Shown here: positions 16,709 to 25,825 of the stretch, piece after piece
Layout: each line of letters starts with the position of its first letter
How positions within the stretch are numbered: position 1 is the stretch's first letter
Assembly (NCBI GenBank): GCA_964472315.1
Contig: CAYYJS010000003.1
Location: 52,504-116,503, forward strand
DNA length: 64,000 nucleotides
Direction: 5' to 3'
From: CAYYJS01 sp964472315
Lineage (GTDB): Bacteria > Verrucomicrobiota > Kiritimatiellia > UBA8416
Translations under genes and position numbers: made by a program
The notes under the pieces: model-generated
Databases searched by the model: none
Told to the model about the DNA's origin: nothing
What the model saw: only the letters and a program-made list of their open reading frames with translations

Positions 16709-18277
16709 CTACTTCTCCACGTTCTCATCCAGCATGGCGTCGGTGTGCATCACATGTCCGCGTGGTACGGACCAGCTTCCGTCCGCGTGACGGTCCTTCT
16801 CGATATGGAGCGTGTGAAGGGCCGTGCCGGCCGTACCCTTGGCGGCCACTTCGACGACGACAAACCGCGTGACGCGGTGGCGGATGGCGGTGCGTGTCGT
16901 GTCGGTATACTCGTAACCGGACTCCTCTTTCCACTCCGGCCAGACGATGCTGACACGGAGGGCCTTGGCGTTGGGCATGCTTTGCTCCGTGATCTGCCTG
17001 GCCAGCGTCACGAGCGCGGTTTTGTCGGCGCCGGTGTAGGCGTCGGGTCGCATGCGCGTGTCGGCGATGCGTTGCCGGCGATATTCGGCATCCACCTTCT
17101 CGATCGCTTCGATCTCGGCGCGCAGCGCCGCGGCGTCCGGGCTGTTCGGCGGCAGAAACACATCCATGCGGGCGAGTCGACCGCGCAGGTCCGGGAGGAT
17201 ATCCTTCTGCAGCGGAAGGACTGTCTCACCCCTGGCGCGTTTCGCCTTCTGTTCCTCCTGGGACTTCCGGGCGTCGGCGATGCCGTCCGCAACCGCCCGC
17301 AAGCCGTGTTTGCCATACTCGATCATGGAGTCACGGAAGGCCGACAGACTTTCCGCGAGCGCCGTATCGATTCCGGTCAGTTCGACAGTCGGGTTCTTCA
17401 GGCCGCTGGCCTTGTATTTCTGGTGGTCCGTCGATGCAGCGGCATAGATGTCGATACGCTTGTGCATCTCCGCTTCCTCCATCGTGGCGCTCGGGATCAG
17501 ATACTTCTCGGGACGGTGGCCGGGCGCATGGGCGGGTGTAACATAGGGGTTGAGGAGTTCGATCCATGGCGCCGACGCGAGGTTCGCGGCATCGGCGGAT
17601 GCGGTTCGCGCCGTTGCCTCGTTCGCCTGGCGGACCGAGAAGGCGGCGATGTCCTTCTCGACGGCGGCGATGCGTTCACGGCGCGCCGTCAGTTCGGGGT
17701 GGTCCATGCCCATCTTGGCGCCATGACGGGACTCGACGACGCCGAGCGCGCTTCTGGCCTCCTGAAGGGCGGTCTGTGCGCCCTGCTCACGATAGTCCAA
17801 GCTGTAGGAAGCGCCCTTTTCGCCAATCAGTTCGGTCGCCTTGTCCAGTCGCTGGTCCACCTGGCGCAGATACGTTACGGCGCCGGACGGGATTCCCGCG
17901 CCGGCCGGAGTTGTTGGAGCGGGGGGCGTGACCGTGACCGGTTTGGACTCCGAGTCGGGAGTGGCTGACGCCCCCGGCTTGGGCAACCGGTTCTCGGCCT
18001 GCTTCACGCGGTTGCGCAGCGACTTTGCCTGGGCGTGGTCGGGGCTGACCGAAAGAATCTGCCCGATCAACGCGTCCGCCTTCGCCAGTCCGGCTCGTGC
18101 ATCCTCGGGCTTGCCCGCGAACAAGGCCTTCTCGGCGTCGCGAAACGTCTGATTGGCCTCCTTCAGCAACGCAATCGGATCCTGCGCGAAGCCCGAACCC
18201 GCGAGCGCCAGGCATGCACACAACGCGATCGCCGGAACCGAGGGACGACGCTGACGAGACGAGCTGACGTGGAACAT
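16709..18277 (-). CDS. Secreted helical protein of unknown function
   Basis: Protein of 522 residues that I do not recognise. It has a signal peptide (PAIALCACLALAGSGFAQ) and a mature N-terminus rich in charged helices (about 25-90) that may be TPR-like. A Pro/Thr-rich linker near 95-125 is followed by a long helical region and, near 420-500, a beta-rich part ending in an HTLHIEKDRHADGSW stretch. The ATG at 18277 has a strong GGAGGAGGT upstream; an earlier in-frame start at 18301 would cover that site. It lies alone between the beta-helix pseudogene and the tRNA-Pro gene. Cell location is probably the periplasm or surface. Confidence 0.75.
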   Translation of the reverse strand: MFHVSSSRQRRPSVPAIALCACLALAGSGFAQDPIALLKEANQTFRDAEKALFAGKPEDARAGLAKADALIGQILSVSPDHAQAKSLRNRVKQAENRLPKPGASATPDSESKPVTVTPPAPTTPAGAGIPSGAVTYLRQVDQRLDKATELIGEKGASYSLDYREQGAQTALQEARSALGVVESRHGAKMGMDHPELTARRERIAAVEKDIAAFSVRQANEATARTASADAANLASAPWIELLNPYVTPAHAPGHRPEKYLIPSATMEEAEMHKRIDIYAAASTDHQKYKASGLKNPTVELTGIDTALAESLSAFRDSMIEYGKHGLRAVADGIADARKSQEEQKAKRARGETVLPLQKDILPDLRGRLARMDVFLPPNSPDAAALRAEIEAIEKVDAEYRRQRIADTRMRPDAYTGADKTALVTLARQITEQSMPNAKALRVSIVWPEWKEESGYEYTDTTRTAIRHRVTRFVVVEVAAKGTAGTALHTLHIEKDRHADGSWSVPRGHVMHTDAMLDENVEK

Positions 18278-18470
18278 GACGACCTCCTCCCATTCGCTCA
18301 AGACTGATGCGACATAACCGTGCGCATTATGGGCATACCGGGAACGGAGTCAAGAGTGCGGCCATCGCTTCGGACGCACGATCGTCGGTCTGCCCAACAT
18401 AGAATCGTCCCGTGGATAGCGATCCCCGGATGTAGACGAGATGCCTCGCGTGACTCCGATGAAAACCCAT

Positions 18471-18506
18471 GCAAAAACAACGGCCCGCGGTTTTCACCGC
18501 GGGCCG
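18471..18506 (-). terminator. Intrinsic terminator after tRNA-Pro
   Basis: Perfect 10-base GC-rich arms (18481-18490 and 18497-18506) with a 6-base loop. On the minus strand they are followed by a T-rich run (TTGTTTTTGC). It lies nine bases beyond the tRNA CCA end, so it is very likely the tRNA-Pro terminator. Confidence 0.88.
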
Positions 18507-18514
18507 TCATCGAA

Positions 18515-18591
18515 TGGTCGGGGCGCCGAGATTCGAACTCGGGACCTTTTGAACCCCATTCAAACGCGCTACCAGACTGCGCTACGCCCCG
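18515..18591 (-). tRNA. tRNA-Pro (anticodon GGG), CCA encoded
   Basis: A 77-base cloverleaf on the minus strand, from CGGGGCG to its paired CGCCCCG, then A and an encoded CCA. The anticodon loop ATGGGGT gives GGG, reading CCC. The D-arm GCGCAGTCTGGTAGCGC is typical of proline tRNA. It has its own terminator and a plausible promoter beyond a decayed tRNA copy. Confidence 0.96.
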
Positions 18592-18610
18592 TAAACAAAT
18601 CGACTTCCAG

Positions 18611-18643
18611 TCGGGGCGCGCTACCAGACTACGCCACGCCCCT
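18611..18643 (-). pseudogene. Deletion remnant of a second tRNA-Pro
   Basis: On the minus strand this reads as the first 26 or so bases of the neighbouring tRNA-Pro (acceptor 5' strand and D-arm, GTAGTCTGGTAGCGCG) joined directly to the 3' acceptor strand CCCCGA. The anticodon and T arms are missing. Both sides of the junction carry a GCGC stretch, so deletion through microhomology is likely. It cannot fold into a functional tRNA. Confidence 0.8.
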
Positions 18644-18682
18644 GGCACACGAAACCCGAGTCGCGGGATTCGGATTTCGGGC

Positions 18683-18712
18683 ACGGTAGCAGGGGCCGAG
18701 GGGAGAGGTCAA
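18683..18712 (-). promoter_or_regulatory. Putative promoter for the tRNA-Pro locus
   Basis: Read on the minus strand, TTGACC (18712-18707), an 18-base spacer and TACCGT (18688-18683). Initiation would fall about 30-40 bases before the decayed tRNA copy, which fits an ancestral two-tRNA transcript. Confidence 0.4.
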
Positions 18713-18798
18713 GGACAGGTTTCGGCAAACTTGCTTTGATTTCGGGGGCGTATCGCGATAGCGTTGCGCGACGATAACGGACGAAAAGAGATTGGGTG

Positions 18799-21700
18799 AT
18801 GACGATGTATAAGCCGGTTTCCAGCAAAGTGGATTTTTCGGAGGTCGAACGACGCGTACTCGCACTGTGGGAGTCACAGGGGACGTTTGAGAAATCGCTG
18901 AGCGAACGCAAGGATGCGCCCGCGTACGTGTTCTACGACGGACCGCCGTTCGCCACAGGTCTGCCGCATTACGGGCACTTGCTGGCCGGCACGATCAAGG
19001 ACATCGTCCCACGCTACCATACGATGCGTAACCACTACGTGGCGCGCCGTTTCGGTTGGGACTGCCACGGCCTGCCGATCGAATACGAAGTCGAGCAAGC
19101 TCTCAAGATCAGCGGCAAGAGCGCGATCGAAGCGCTTGGCGTCGGCACGTTCAACGAGAAGTGCCGCGGCATCGTGTTGCGCTACACCCGCGAGTGGCGG
19201 GACGTCGTGACCCGCATGGGGCGGTGGGTGGATTTCGACAACGACTACAAGACCATGGACGCCGCCTATATGGAGTCCATCTGGTGGGTCTTCAAGACCT
19301 TGTGGGACAAGGGCCTGATCTACGAAGGACAGAAGGTTCTGCCGTACTGCCCGCGCTGTTCGACGCCGCTATCGAACTTCGAGACCAATCAGGGCTATGC
19401 CGATGTCACCGACCCGGCCATCACGATCCGGTTCAAGCTGCTGGACGAACCGAACGCCTACGTTCTCGCGTGGACGACAACCCCTTGGACGCTTCCGTCG
19501 AACATGGCTTTGGCCGTAGGCCCGGCCATCACGTATGCGCGCGTCGAGGACAAAGGCGCCGTGTACTACCTGGCCCTCCCGCGCCTGGGCGCCTACTACA
19601 AGGATGCATCCAACTATGATGCGATGACCGAGGTCCCGTCCGAACGTCTCGTGGGGCGACACTATGAGCCGTTGTTCCCGTATTTTGCCGACCAAGCCGC
19701 GGCGGGCGCGTTCCGGGTCGTGGCGGCCGATTTCGTATCGACGGAAGACGGAACCGGTGTGGTGCACATGGCGCCGGGTTTCGGCGAGGACGATGCGCGT
19801 GTTTGTCGCGCGGCGGGGATTCCCGCCACCTGTCCGATCGATGCCGAGGCGCGTTTCACGGCCGAGGTTACCGATTACGCGGGCCGGTTCGTGAAGGACA
19901 CCGATGCCGACATCATGAAGCGGCTGAAACAGGAAGGTAAGCTGATCCACCGCGGCACGATCACGCACAGCTATCCGCATTGCTGGCGCTGCGATGCGGC
20001 GTTGATCTACCGCGGCATTTCGACATGGTTTGTCAAGGTGGAGGAACTCCGCGACCGGATTCTGCGTGCCAACGCGCAGATTCACTGGGTGCCGGAGCAC
20101 CTGCGCGATGGGCGTTTCGGCAAATGGCTGGAAGGCGCGCGCGACTGGGCCATCTCGCGGAACCGCTACTGGGGTACGCCGTTGCCGATCTGGCGCAACG
20201 CGGATGGAACGGAAACCGTCTGCATCGGTTCGATCGAGGAACTCGAACGCCGATCGGGTCGTAAAGTCACGGATCTGCACAAGCACCATGTTGACGCCCT
20301 CGAATTGCCGTCGGAGCAGGGTGGGGGGGTGTTGCGACGCATTCCGGAGGTGTTGGACTGCTGGTTCGAGAGTGGCGCCATGCCCTACGCCCAGGCCCAT
20401 TACCCCTTCGAGAACAAGGAACAGTTCGAAGCCAATTTCCCGGCCGACTTCATCGCCGAGGGTCTCGACCAGACGCGCGGATGGTTCTACACGCTGATGG
20501 TGCTGTCCGTAGCCCTGTTCGATCGACCGGCGTTCAAGCATGTCGTCGTCAACGGGTTGGTGCTGGCGGAGGACGGGAAGAAGATGAGCAAGCGGCTCAA
20601 GAACTACCCCGACCCGTCGTACGTGATCGACACGTACGGCGCCGATGCCCTGCGCCTCTACCTGGTCTATTCGCCGGTCGTGCGGGCCGAAGATCTGCGC
20701 TTCTCCGAAAAGGGTGTGCAGCACATCCTGCGGCACCTGCTGATCCCGCTGTGGAATGCCTACAGTTTCTTCGTGACCTACGCCAACGTGGATGGATGGG
20801 GCACGGAACGAATGACCGGCGTGGTCAGCGACAACCTGCTGGACCGCTGGATCCGCAGCTCGCTCGAAAGCCTGGCCGACGAAGTGACGCAGGCCATGGA
20901 CCAGTATGACCTCCAGCGGGCCGTGCGCCCGTTCGTCCGCTTCATGGAGGATCTGACGAACTGGTATATCCGGCGCAGCCGGCGGCGCTTCTGGAAGTCG
21001 CAGAACGATGACGACAAACGGCAGGCGTATGCGACGCTCAACTACGTGCTCCTGCAGTTCTCGAAGATCGCCGCTCCGTTCGTCCCGTTCATCGCGGAGA
21101 GCATCTACCAGAACCTGCGCACGGACGATATGCCCGTGTCGGTTCACTTGTGCGACTTCCCGACGGCGGACGGCGCGCGGCGGGACACGGCGCTCGAAGC
21201 GGACATGGAAGTCGTCATGACGATCGTCCGCATGGGGCGGTTGCTGCGGACCGACAACGACCTGAAAGTGCGTCAGCCGCTCAGCACGCTGCACGTGGTC
21301 TCGCGTGACGCGGCGCTGCTCGGCCGCCTGCACGCGTACGAGGACATCGTCCGCGATGAGCTAAATGTGAAGGAGATCGTTTTCGACGACAACGAGAGCG
21401 AACTTGCGGATCTGAAAGCCAAGGCGGATTTCCGCCGTTTGGGCCCGAAGTTCGGTCCGAAGATGAAGGTCGTGGCGCAGGCCATTGCCGCCATTTCACA
21501 CGACCATCTGGTGGCGCTGGCGGGCGGCCGGGCGGTGACGATCGATGCCGGCGGCGATGCGGTTGTCGTCGGCGTCGACGATGTCGTGATCGAGCGCACG
21601 CCGCGCGCCGGCCTGGTTGTGGCGTCCGAGGGGAGCGTCATCGTCGCACTGGAGACGCACGTGAGCGCCGCGCTGCTGGCTGAGGGGTTGGCACGCGAGT

Positions 21701-21927
21701 TCGTCAGCCGGGTTCAGAACATGCGCAAGACGGCGGACCTTGAGGTTACGCAGCGGATCGGTGTGCGCTTTGCCGGTGGTTCGGCCGTGGCCGACGCCGT
21801 GGCGGCGCACGACGAGTATGTCCGTGGCGAGACGCTCGCGGCGCATTGCCGTCGCGATGACGCTTGCGAGGGCGATGCGGTCGACCTGAATGGGCACGAC
21901 TGCCGGATCGCGATCGACGTTCTGTAA
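18799..21927 (+). CDS. ileS: Isoleucyl-tRNA synthetase, eukaryote-like type 2
   Basis: Charges tRNA-Ile in the cytoplasm; class I synthetase of about 1042 residues. The HIGH-equivalent motif is HYGH near 57-60, within PPFATGLPHYGHLLAG, and the KMSKR loop is near residue 595. The sequence DPSYVIDTYGADALRLYL with SPVVRAEDLRF after it is the pattern of the type 2 (eukaryote-like) enzymes, and no C-terminal four-cysteine zinc motif of the type 1 bacterial enzyme is present. Type 2 enzymes are known for mupirocin resistance. Start chosen at the ATG 18799; a GTG three bases earlier and an ATG at 18805 are also possible. Confidence 0.96.
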   Translation: MTMYKPVSSKVDFSEVERRVLALWESQGTFEKSLSERKDAPAYVFYDGPPFATGLPHYGHLLAGTIKDIVPRYHTMRNHYVARRFGWDCHGLPIEYEVEQALKISGKSAIEALGVGTFNEKCRGIVLRYTREWRDVVTRMGRWVDFDNDYKTMDAAYMESIWWVFKTLWDKGLIYEGQKVLPYCPRCSTPLSNFETNQGYADVTDPAITIRFKLLDEPNAYVLAWTTTPWTLPSNMALAVGPAITYARVEDKGAVYYLALPRLGAYYKDASNYDAMTEVPSERLVGRHYEPLFPYFADQAAAGAFRVVAADFVSTEDGTGVVHMAPGFGEDDARVCRAAGIPATCPIDAEARFTAEVTDYAGRFVKDTDADIMKRLKQEGKLIHRGTITHSYPHCWRCDAALIYRGISTWFVKVEELRDRILRANAQIHWVPEHLRDGRFGKWLEGARDWAISRNRYWGTPLPIWRNADGTETVCIGSIEELERRSGRKVTDLHKHHVDALELPSEQGGGVLRRIPEVLDCWFESGAMPYAQAHYPFENKEQFEANFPADFIAEGLDQTRGWFYTLMVLSVALFDRPAFKHVVVNGLVLAEDGKKMSKRLKNYPDPSYVIDTYGADALRLYLVYSPVVRAEDLRFSEKGVQHILRHLLIPLWNAYSFFVTYANVDGWGTERMTGVVSDNLLDRWIRSSLESLADEVTQAMDQYDLQRAVRPFVRFMEDLTNWYIRRSRRRFWKSQNDDDKRQAYATLNYVLLQFSKIAAPFVPFIAESIYQNLRTDDMPVSVHLCDFPTADGARRDTALEADMEVVMTIVRMGRLLRTDNDLKVRQPLSTLHVVSRDAALLGRLHAYEDIVRDELNVKEIVFDDNESELADLKAKADFRRLGPKFGPKMKVVAQAIAAISHDHLVALAGGRAVTIDAGGDAVVVGVDDVVIERTPRAGLVVASEGSVIVALETHVSAALLAEGLAREFVSRVQNMRKTADLEVTQRIGVRFAGGSAVADAVAAHDEYVRGETLAAHCRRDDACEGDAVDLNGHDCRIAIDVL

Positions 21928-22075
21928 CGCCCCGTAAGGACAGGTCGCCGGCGGTGTGTCGTTAGCGCAAGCACGCTTGGCGATGCCAGAGAACTTAGAA
22001 ACGGCGCCAATATCGGGATGTTTGCTGACACGGCAGCAACGTCGCATAATATATCTTATGTCTAGTCACGCTATG

Positions 22076-22121
22076 AAAACGCCTCAACATCTGGGGGGTG
22101 TACGAGGTGGGAACGCGTTTT
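22076..22121. terminator. Possible bidirectional terminator between ileS and lepB
   Basis: Inverted arms AAAACGC (22076-22082) and GCGTTTT (22115-22121) lie between two convergent genes, with T-runs at the far side on both strands. The loop is long (32 bases) with only a weak inner pairing, so it is tentative. The rest of 21928-22148 shows no gene; it includes a small A/T-rich patch near 22045-22060. Confidence 0.35.
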
Positions 22122-22148
22122 TGCCACTACGATAACCCGCGCAACGGG

Positions 22149-23258
22149 CTAGCGTGCCAAACCCCAGCGGGATGACACCGGCCAGTAGACCAATGCCGCC
22201 GGACCGGTCAGATTGACCGCCGGCACTTTGCCCCAGTAGCGGCTGTCCCGACTGTTCGAGGTGTTGTCGCCAAGCGCGAAGTAGTCGCTCGCGCCGAGTT
22301 GGTAAACGTCCGTCGGTTGGTGCAGGTGTCCGCCTTCCATGGCGTGGATGAGACGATACCCGGCGTAGCCGGGTTGCCGCGCCGCGATACGGGCGATCGG
22401 CTCCGGCGATTCGATGCGCCGTCCATCCGCGCACACGTACGGCGGCGCGATCGAAATGCCCTCGTTGGGCAGCCCGACCATGCGCTTGATGTAGTGCGTG
22501 CCGGCCGGCAGGCTCGGAATGTCGGCCGTGCTGAAGACCATGATCTCGCCGCGGCGCGGTTTCCGAAAGTTCCAGATCACCTTGTTTACGAACAGGTGAT
22601 CGCCGCGCGTGACATAACCCGCCCACAGCAGGTCGCCTTTGGTCACGCGGCTACCGGGTGCGAACCGCAGCTCCCCGCGCATGTCCGCATCCTTCGGCAT
22701 GCGGTGCCGCACGGTGCCGATGAAAAAATACCGCACCGACGGATCCGTGCCGCTGTCCTCCGCGCCGGTGCAGTGGCCCGACACCTTGGCGCGGCGCTCC
22801 GAATACCACGTACCCGTGACCGCCAGTTTCGCGAGCTTGAGCGGGAACCGATCCATGACCGTCGGCGCCTGATGCGTCACCGAGTGGATGCCGTACAGGG
22901 TCGGCTGCATGGACCCGGTTGGTATCTTGAACGGCTGGATAAAATACGCCCTGAAGGCCATCGCGACGGAAATGGCTACCACGAGAATTTCGACGTTCTC
23001 CCGCAGCGATGACCGCCATCGCGCCGGCTGAAGTTCCACGACGACACCATCGAGTGCAGCGCAGGCCGAAGCCAGCCCGTCCGGGTCCGCGCGCCGGCAC
23101 CCCAGCGCGACCTCCACGCCGCGCTCCGCCGCGTCAAGCCGGCGTCGTTCCTCCGGGGTCATGAGATCGTCACGCATGTTCCGGAGGTGCCGCGCATGGC
23201 GCACCATCTCACGGGCGATTTTGGCCTGACGACGTGTACCACCGCTCCCGAAAAACAT
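22149..23258 (-). CDS. lepB: Signal peptidase I with cytoplasmic N-terminal extension
   Basis: Inner-membrane serine protease of 369 residues that removes signal peptides. The nucleophile is S116 in PTGSMQPT and the general-base lysine is K226 in HLFVNKVIW; the later blocks IKRMVGLPNEG and FALGDNTSNSRDSRYWG are the conserved C-terminal boxes. One membrane helix (about 89-110) precedes the active site. Two features differ from standard enzymes: about 85 basic, helical residues come before the membrane helix, and the gap between serine and lysine is 110 residues, about twice that of the E. coli enzyme. It ends the long minus-strand operon and follows lepA by 20 bases. Confidence 0.94.
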   Translation of the reverse strand: MFFGSGGTRRQAKIAREMVRHARHLRNMRDDLMTPEERRRLDAAERGVEVALGCRRADPDGLASACAALDGVVVELQPARWRSSLRENVEILVVAISVAMAFRAYFIQPFKIPTGSMQPTLYGIHSVTHQAPTVMDRFPLKLAKLAVTGTWYSERRAKVSGHCTGAEDSGTDPSVRYFFIGTVRHRMPKDADMRGELRFAPGSRVTKGDLLWAGYVTRGDHLFVNKVIWNFRKPRRGEIMVFSTADIPSLPAGTHYIKRMVGLPNEGISIAPPYVCADGRRIESPEPIARIAARQPGYAGYRLIHAMEGGHLHQPTDVYQLGASDYFALGDNTSNSRDSRYWGKVPAVNLTGPAALVYWPVSSRWGLAR

Positions 23259-23278
23259 GTTGCCTCCCCTACCCTTTC

Positions 23279-25081
23279 TCAGGTCGTCTTGAGCACGGAG
23301 ATGAACGCCTTCTGCGGGACGTTCACGCTGCCGAACTGCTTCATCCGCTTCTTGCCGGCCTTCTGCTTTTCGAGCACCTTCTTCTTCCGCGTGATATCGC
23401 CGCCGTACAATTTCGCGGTGACGTCCTTGCGGAAGGCGCGAATCGTCTCGCGCGCGATAACCGTACGTCCGATGGCCGCCTGAACGGGCACCGCGAACAT
23501 GTGAGGCGGAATGGCGTCCTTGAGCGACTTGCAGATCTGCCGTCCGCGGGCAACCGCCTTGTCCCTGTGCACCATCGTCGAAAAGGCGTCGACCGGCTCG
23601 CCGTTCAACAGGATCTCAAGCTTGACGATCTGACTGACCTGGTAGCCGGCGTACTCGTAATCCATCGAGGCGTATCCCCGACTGATGCTCTTGAGCGTGT
23701 CGTGGAAGTCGATCAGGATCTCCGCCAGCGGCAAGGTGCACGTCAGCATCACGCGGGTGGCATCGATGGACTCGGTCTTGGTCACTTCGCCGCGCCGGTC
23801 CATGATCAACCGCATCATGTCGCCAATGTGTTCGCCCAGGCAGATGATGAAAGCGTTGATCATCGGCTCCTCGATCGACGCGATGCGCGTCGGGTCGGGC
23901 ATGTGCACGGGGTTGTCGAACTCCAGCGTGTCGCCATCGCGCAGTTCGACGCGATAGACCACGCCGGGATGCGTGCTGATGATGTCGAGATCGAACTCGC
24001 GCCGCAGACGTTCCATGATCACTTCCATGTGGAGCAGGCCGAGGAACCCGCACCGAAAGCCGAACCCGAGCGCCGTGGAGTTCTCGGCGTGATACGTGAA
24101 TGCCGAATCGTTGAGCGCGAGCTTGTCCAGGGCCGCCTTGAACTTCTCGTAGTCGGAGGTATCCACCGGGTAAAGTCCGCTGAACACCATCGGTTTGATC
24201 TCCTTGAACCCGGGAAGCTGCTCCTGCGCGGGGTTGCGTGTCGAGGTGACCGTATCCCCCACCCGGATTTCCTTGGGATCTTTGATGGTGCCGACGATGT
24301 AGCCCACGTGGCCGGCACCGAGGCACGCGACGGGCTGCGGCTTGGGCCCGAAGATTCCGACTTCCTTGATCTGCGTGACCGCGGACGTCCCCATAAAGCG
24401 CACCGAGTCGCCGGCTTTGACCTGACCGTCGACGACGCGCACATAGGCGACGACGCCGCGGTACTCATCGTACACGGAGTCGAAGACAAGCGCGCGCAGC
24501 GGCACGGCGCCATCGCGGGTCATCGGTGGCGGAATCCGGCGAATGACGGCTTCGAGTACCTCTTCGACGCCCTGACCGGTCTTGGCGCTGATGTGCAGAT
24601 GGTCCTCCATGCTGACGGCCAGGATGTCCTCCACCTGTTGCGTGACTTTTCCGATGTCGGCGCTCGGCAAGTCCACCTTGTTCAGCACGGGGATGATTTC
24701 GAGGTTACGTTCCAGGGCCAGAAACGTGTTGGCCACCGTCTGGGCCTCGACGCCCTGGGCGGCGTCGACCACGAGAATGGCACCCTCGCAGGCGGCCATG
24801 CTGCGCGAGACTTCGTACGTGAAATCGACATGTCCCGGCGTATCGATGAGGTTGAATTCGTACGTCGTCCCGTCCTTGGCGGGATAATGCATCGTCACCG
24901 GATGCGACTTGATGGTAATGCCCCGTTCGCGTTCCAGGTCCATCGCGTCCAGCACCTGGTCGCGAAAATCGCGATCGTTGATCGTATGCGTGACCTGCAG
25001 CATACGGTCGGCCAGCGTGGACTTGCCGTGGTCGATGTGGGCGATGATGCAGAAATTGCGGATCGTGGTAAGTGAGGCCAT
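23279..25081 (-). CDS. lepA: Elongation factor 4 (back-translocase LepA)
   Basis: Ribosome-associated GTPase of 600 residues, the usual length. The P-loop is in HIDHGKST, G2/G3 appear as the GHVDFTYEVSRS block, and NKVDLPSAD is G4. The C-terminal EF4-specific domain is present, ending in a basic tail with KKVLEKQKAGKKRMK, a hallmark of LepA. The start at 25081 (MASLTTIRNF) is the family start; further upstream codons are out of family. Its placement just before lepB is common in bacteria (lepA-lepB). Confidence 0.97.
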   Translation of the reverse strand: MASLTTIRNFCIIAHIDHGKSTLADRMLQVTHTINDRDFRDQVLDAMDLERERGITIKSHPVTMHYPAKDGTTYEFNLIDTPGHVDFTYEVSRSMAACEGAILVVDAAQGVEAQTVANTFLALERNLEIIPVLNKVDLPSADIGKVTQQVEDILAVSMEDHLHISAKTGQGVEEVLEAVIRRIPPPMTRDGAVPLRALVFDSVYDEYRGVVAYVRVVDGQVKAGDSVRFMGTSAVTQIKEVGIFGPKPQPVACLGAGHVGYIVGTIKDPKEIRVGDTVTSTRNPAQEQLPGFKEIKPMVFSGLYPVDTSDYEKFKAALDKLALNDSAFTYHAENSTALGFGFRCGFLGLLHMEVIMERLRREFDLDIISTHPGVVYRVELRDGDTLEFDNPVHMPDPTRIASIEEPMINAFIICLGEHIGDMMRLIMDRRGEVTKTESIDATRVMLTCTLPLAEILIDFHDTLKSISRGYASMDYEYAGYQVSQIVKLEILLNGEPVDAFSTMVHRDKAVARGRQICKSLKDAIPPHMFAVPVQAAIGRTVIARETIRAFRKDVTAKLYGGDITRKKKVLEKQKAGKKRMKQFGSVNVPQKAFISVLKTT

Positions 25082-25106
25082 ACGCGGGATCAGGACTCCT
25101 GAAACA

Positions 25107-25778
25107 TTACGGGCGGGCGGGCGCCGCGGATTCGCGCAAGCGGGCGATGGCCGTGGCCATGTCGCCGGCTCCGAACAGATGGGTCCCCGCCACAAACGCG
25201 TTCGCGCCTTCGCGTGCGCACTGGGCGGCCGTATCGAGATTGATCCCGCCGTCCACCATGACGGTCAGGTCGTTCTGTCCGGCTTGCGTGGCGTAGTCAC
25301 GGATGGCACGGATGGTTGGCAGCACCTCCGGCATGAACGCCTGCCCGCCATAGCCCGGACGGACCGTCATGCAGAGCACTTCATCCACGCGACTCAGCAC
25401 GGGGAAAACCATGCGTGCCGTGGTTCCCGGGTTGAGGGTGATGCCCGGCACGGCGCCGAGTTCGCGTATGCGTTGGAGGGCTTCGAGGACATCGCACGAC
25501 GCCTCGATGTGGATCAGAACGGTGTCGGAACCGGCCTCGATGAAGGTCTTCAGATAGTGATCCGGTCGTGACAGCATCAAGTGGACGTTCAGGGGAATCG
25601 TCACGGCCCGGCGGGCCATTTCGACGACAGCCGGGCCCATGCTGATATTGGGAACGAAGTGCCCGTCCATGATATCCAGGTGCAGGGCGTCGGCGCCCGA
25701 ATCCTGCGCGCGCCTGGCTTCATCGGCCAAATGCCCCATGTCGGCGGCGAGCAGTGAAGGTAGAATCAGAGTCTTCAT
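25107..25778 (-). CDS. rpe: Ribulose-phosphate 3-epimerase
   Basis: Interconverts ribulose 5-phosphate and xylulose 5-phosphate in the pentose phosphate pathway; TIM barrel of 223 residues. Family blocks are LPSLLAADMG, HLDIMDGHFVPN (metal-binding His and catalytic Asp), NVHLML, TVRPGYGGQAF and MVDGGI with the second catalytic Asp. The ATG at 25778 opens the first barrel strand directly (MKTLILPSLL). It lies 25 bases upstream of lepA and 47 downstream of truA on the same strand, apparently part of the same long transcript. Confidence 0.97.
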   Translation of the reverse strand: MKTLILPSLLAADMGHLADEARRAQDSGADALHLDIMDGHFVPNISMGPAVVEMARRAVTIPLNVHLMLSRPDHYLKTFIEAGSDTVLIHIEASCDVLEALQRIRELGAVPGITLNPGTTARMVFPVLSRVDEVLCMTVRPGYGGQAFMPEVLPTIRAIRDYATQAGQNDLTVMVDGGINLDTAAQCAREGANAFVAGTHLFGAGDMATAIARLRESAAPARP

Positions 25779-25825
25779 GGGGCGGCAGTATGCCAGAAGC
25801 GCCAACGGCATGCAACCCCCTGCCT

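Noticed and set aside
18611..18643. Second functional tRNA
   Set aside because: The anticodon and T arms are missing; no cloverleaf can form.
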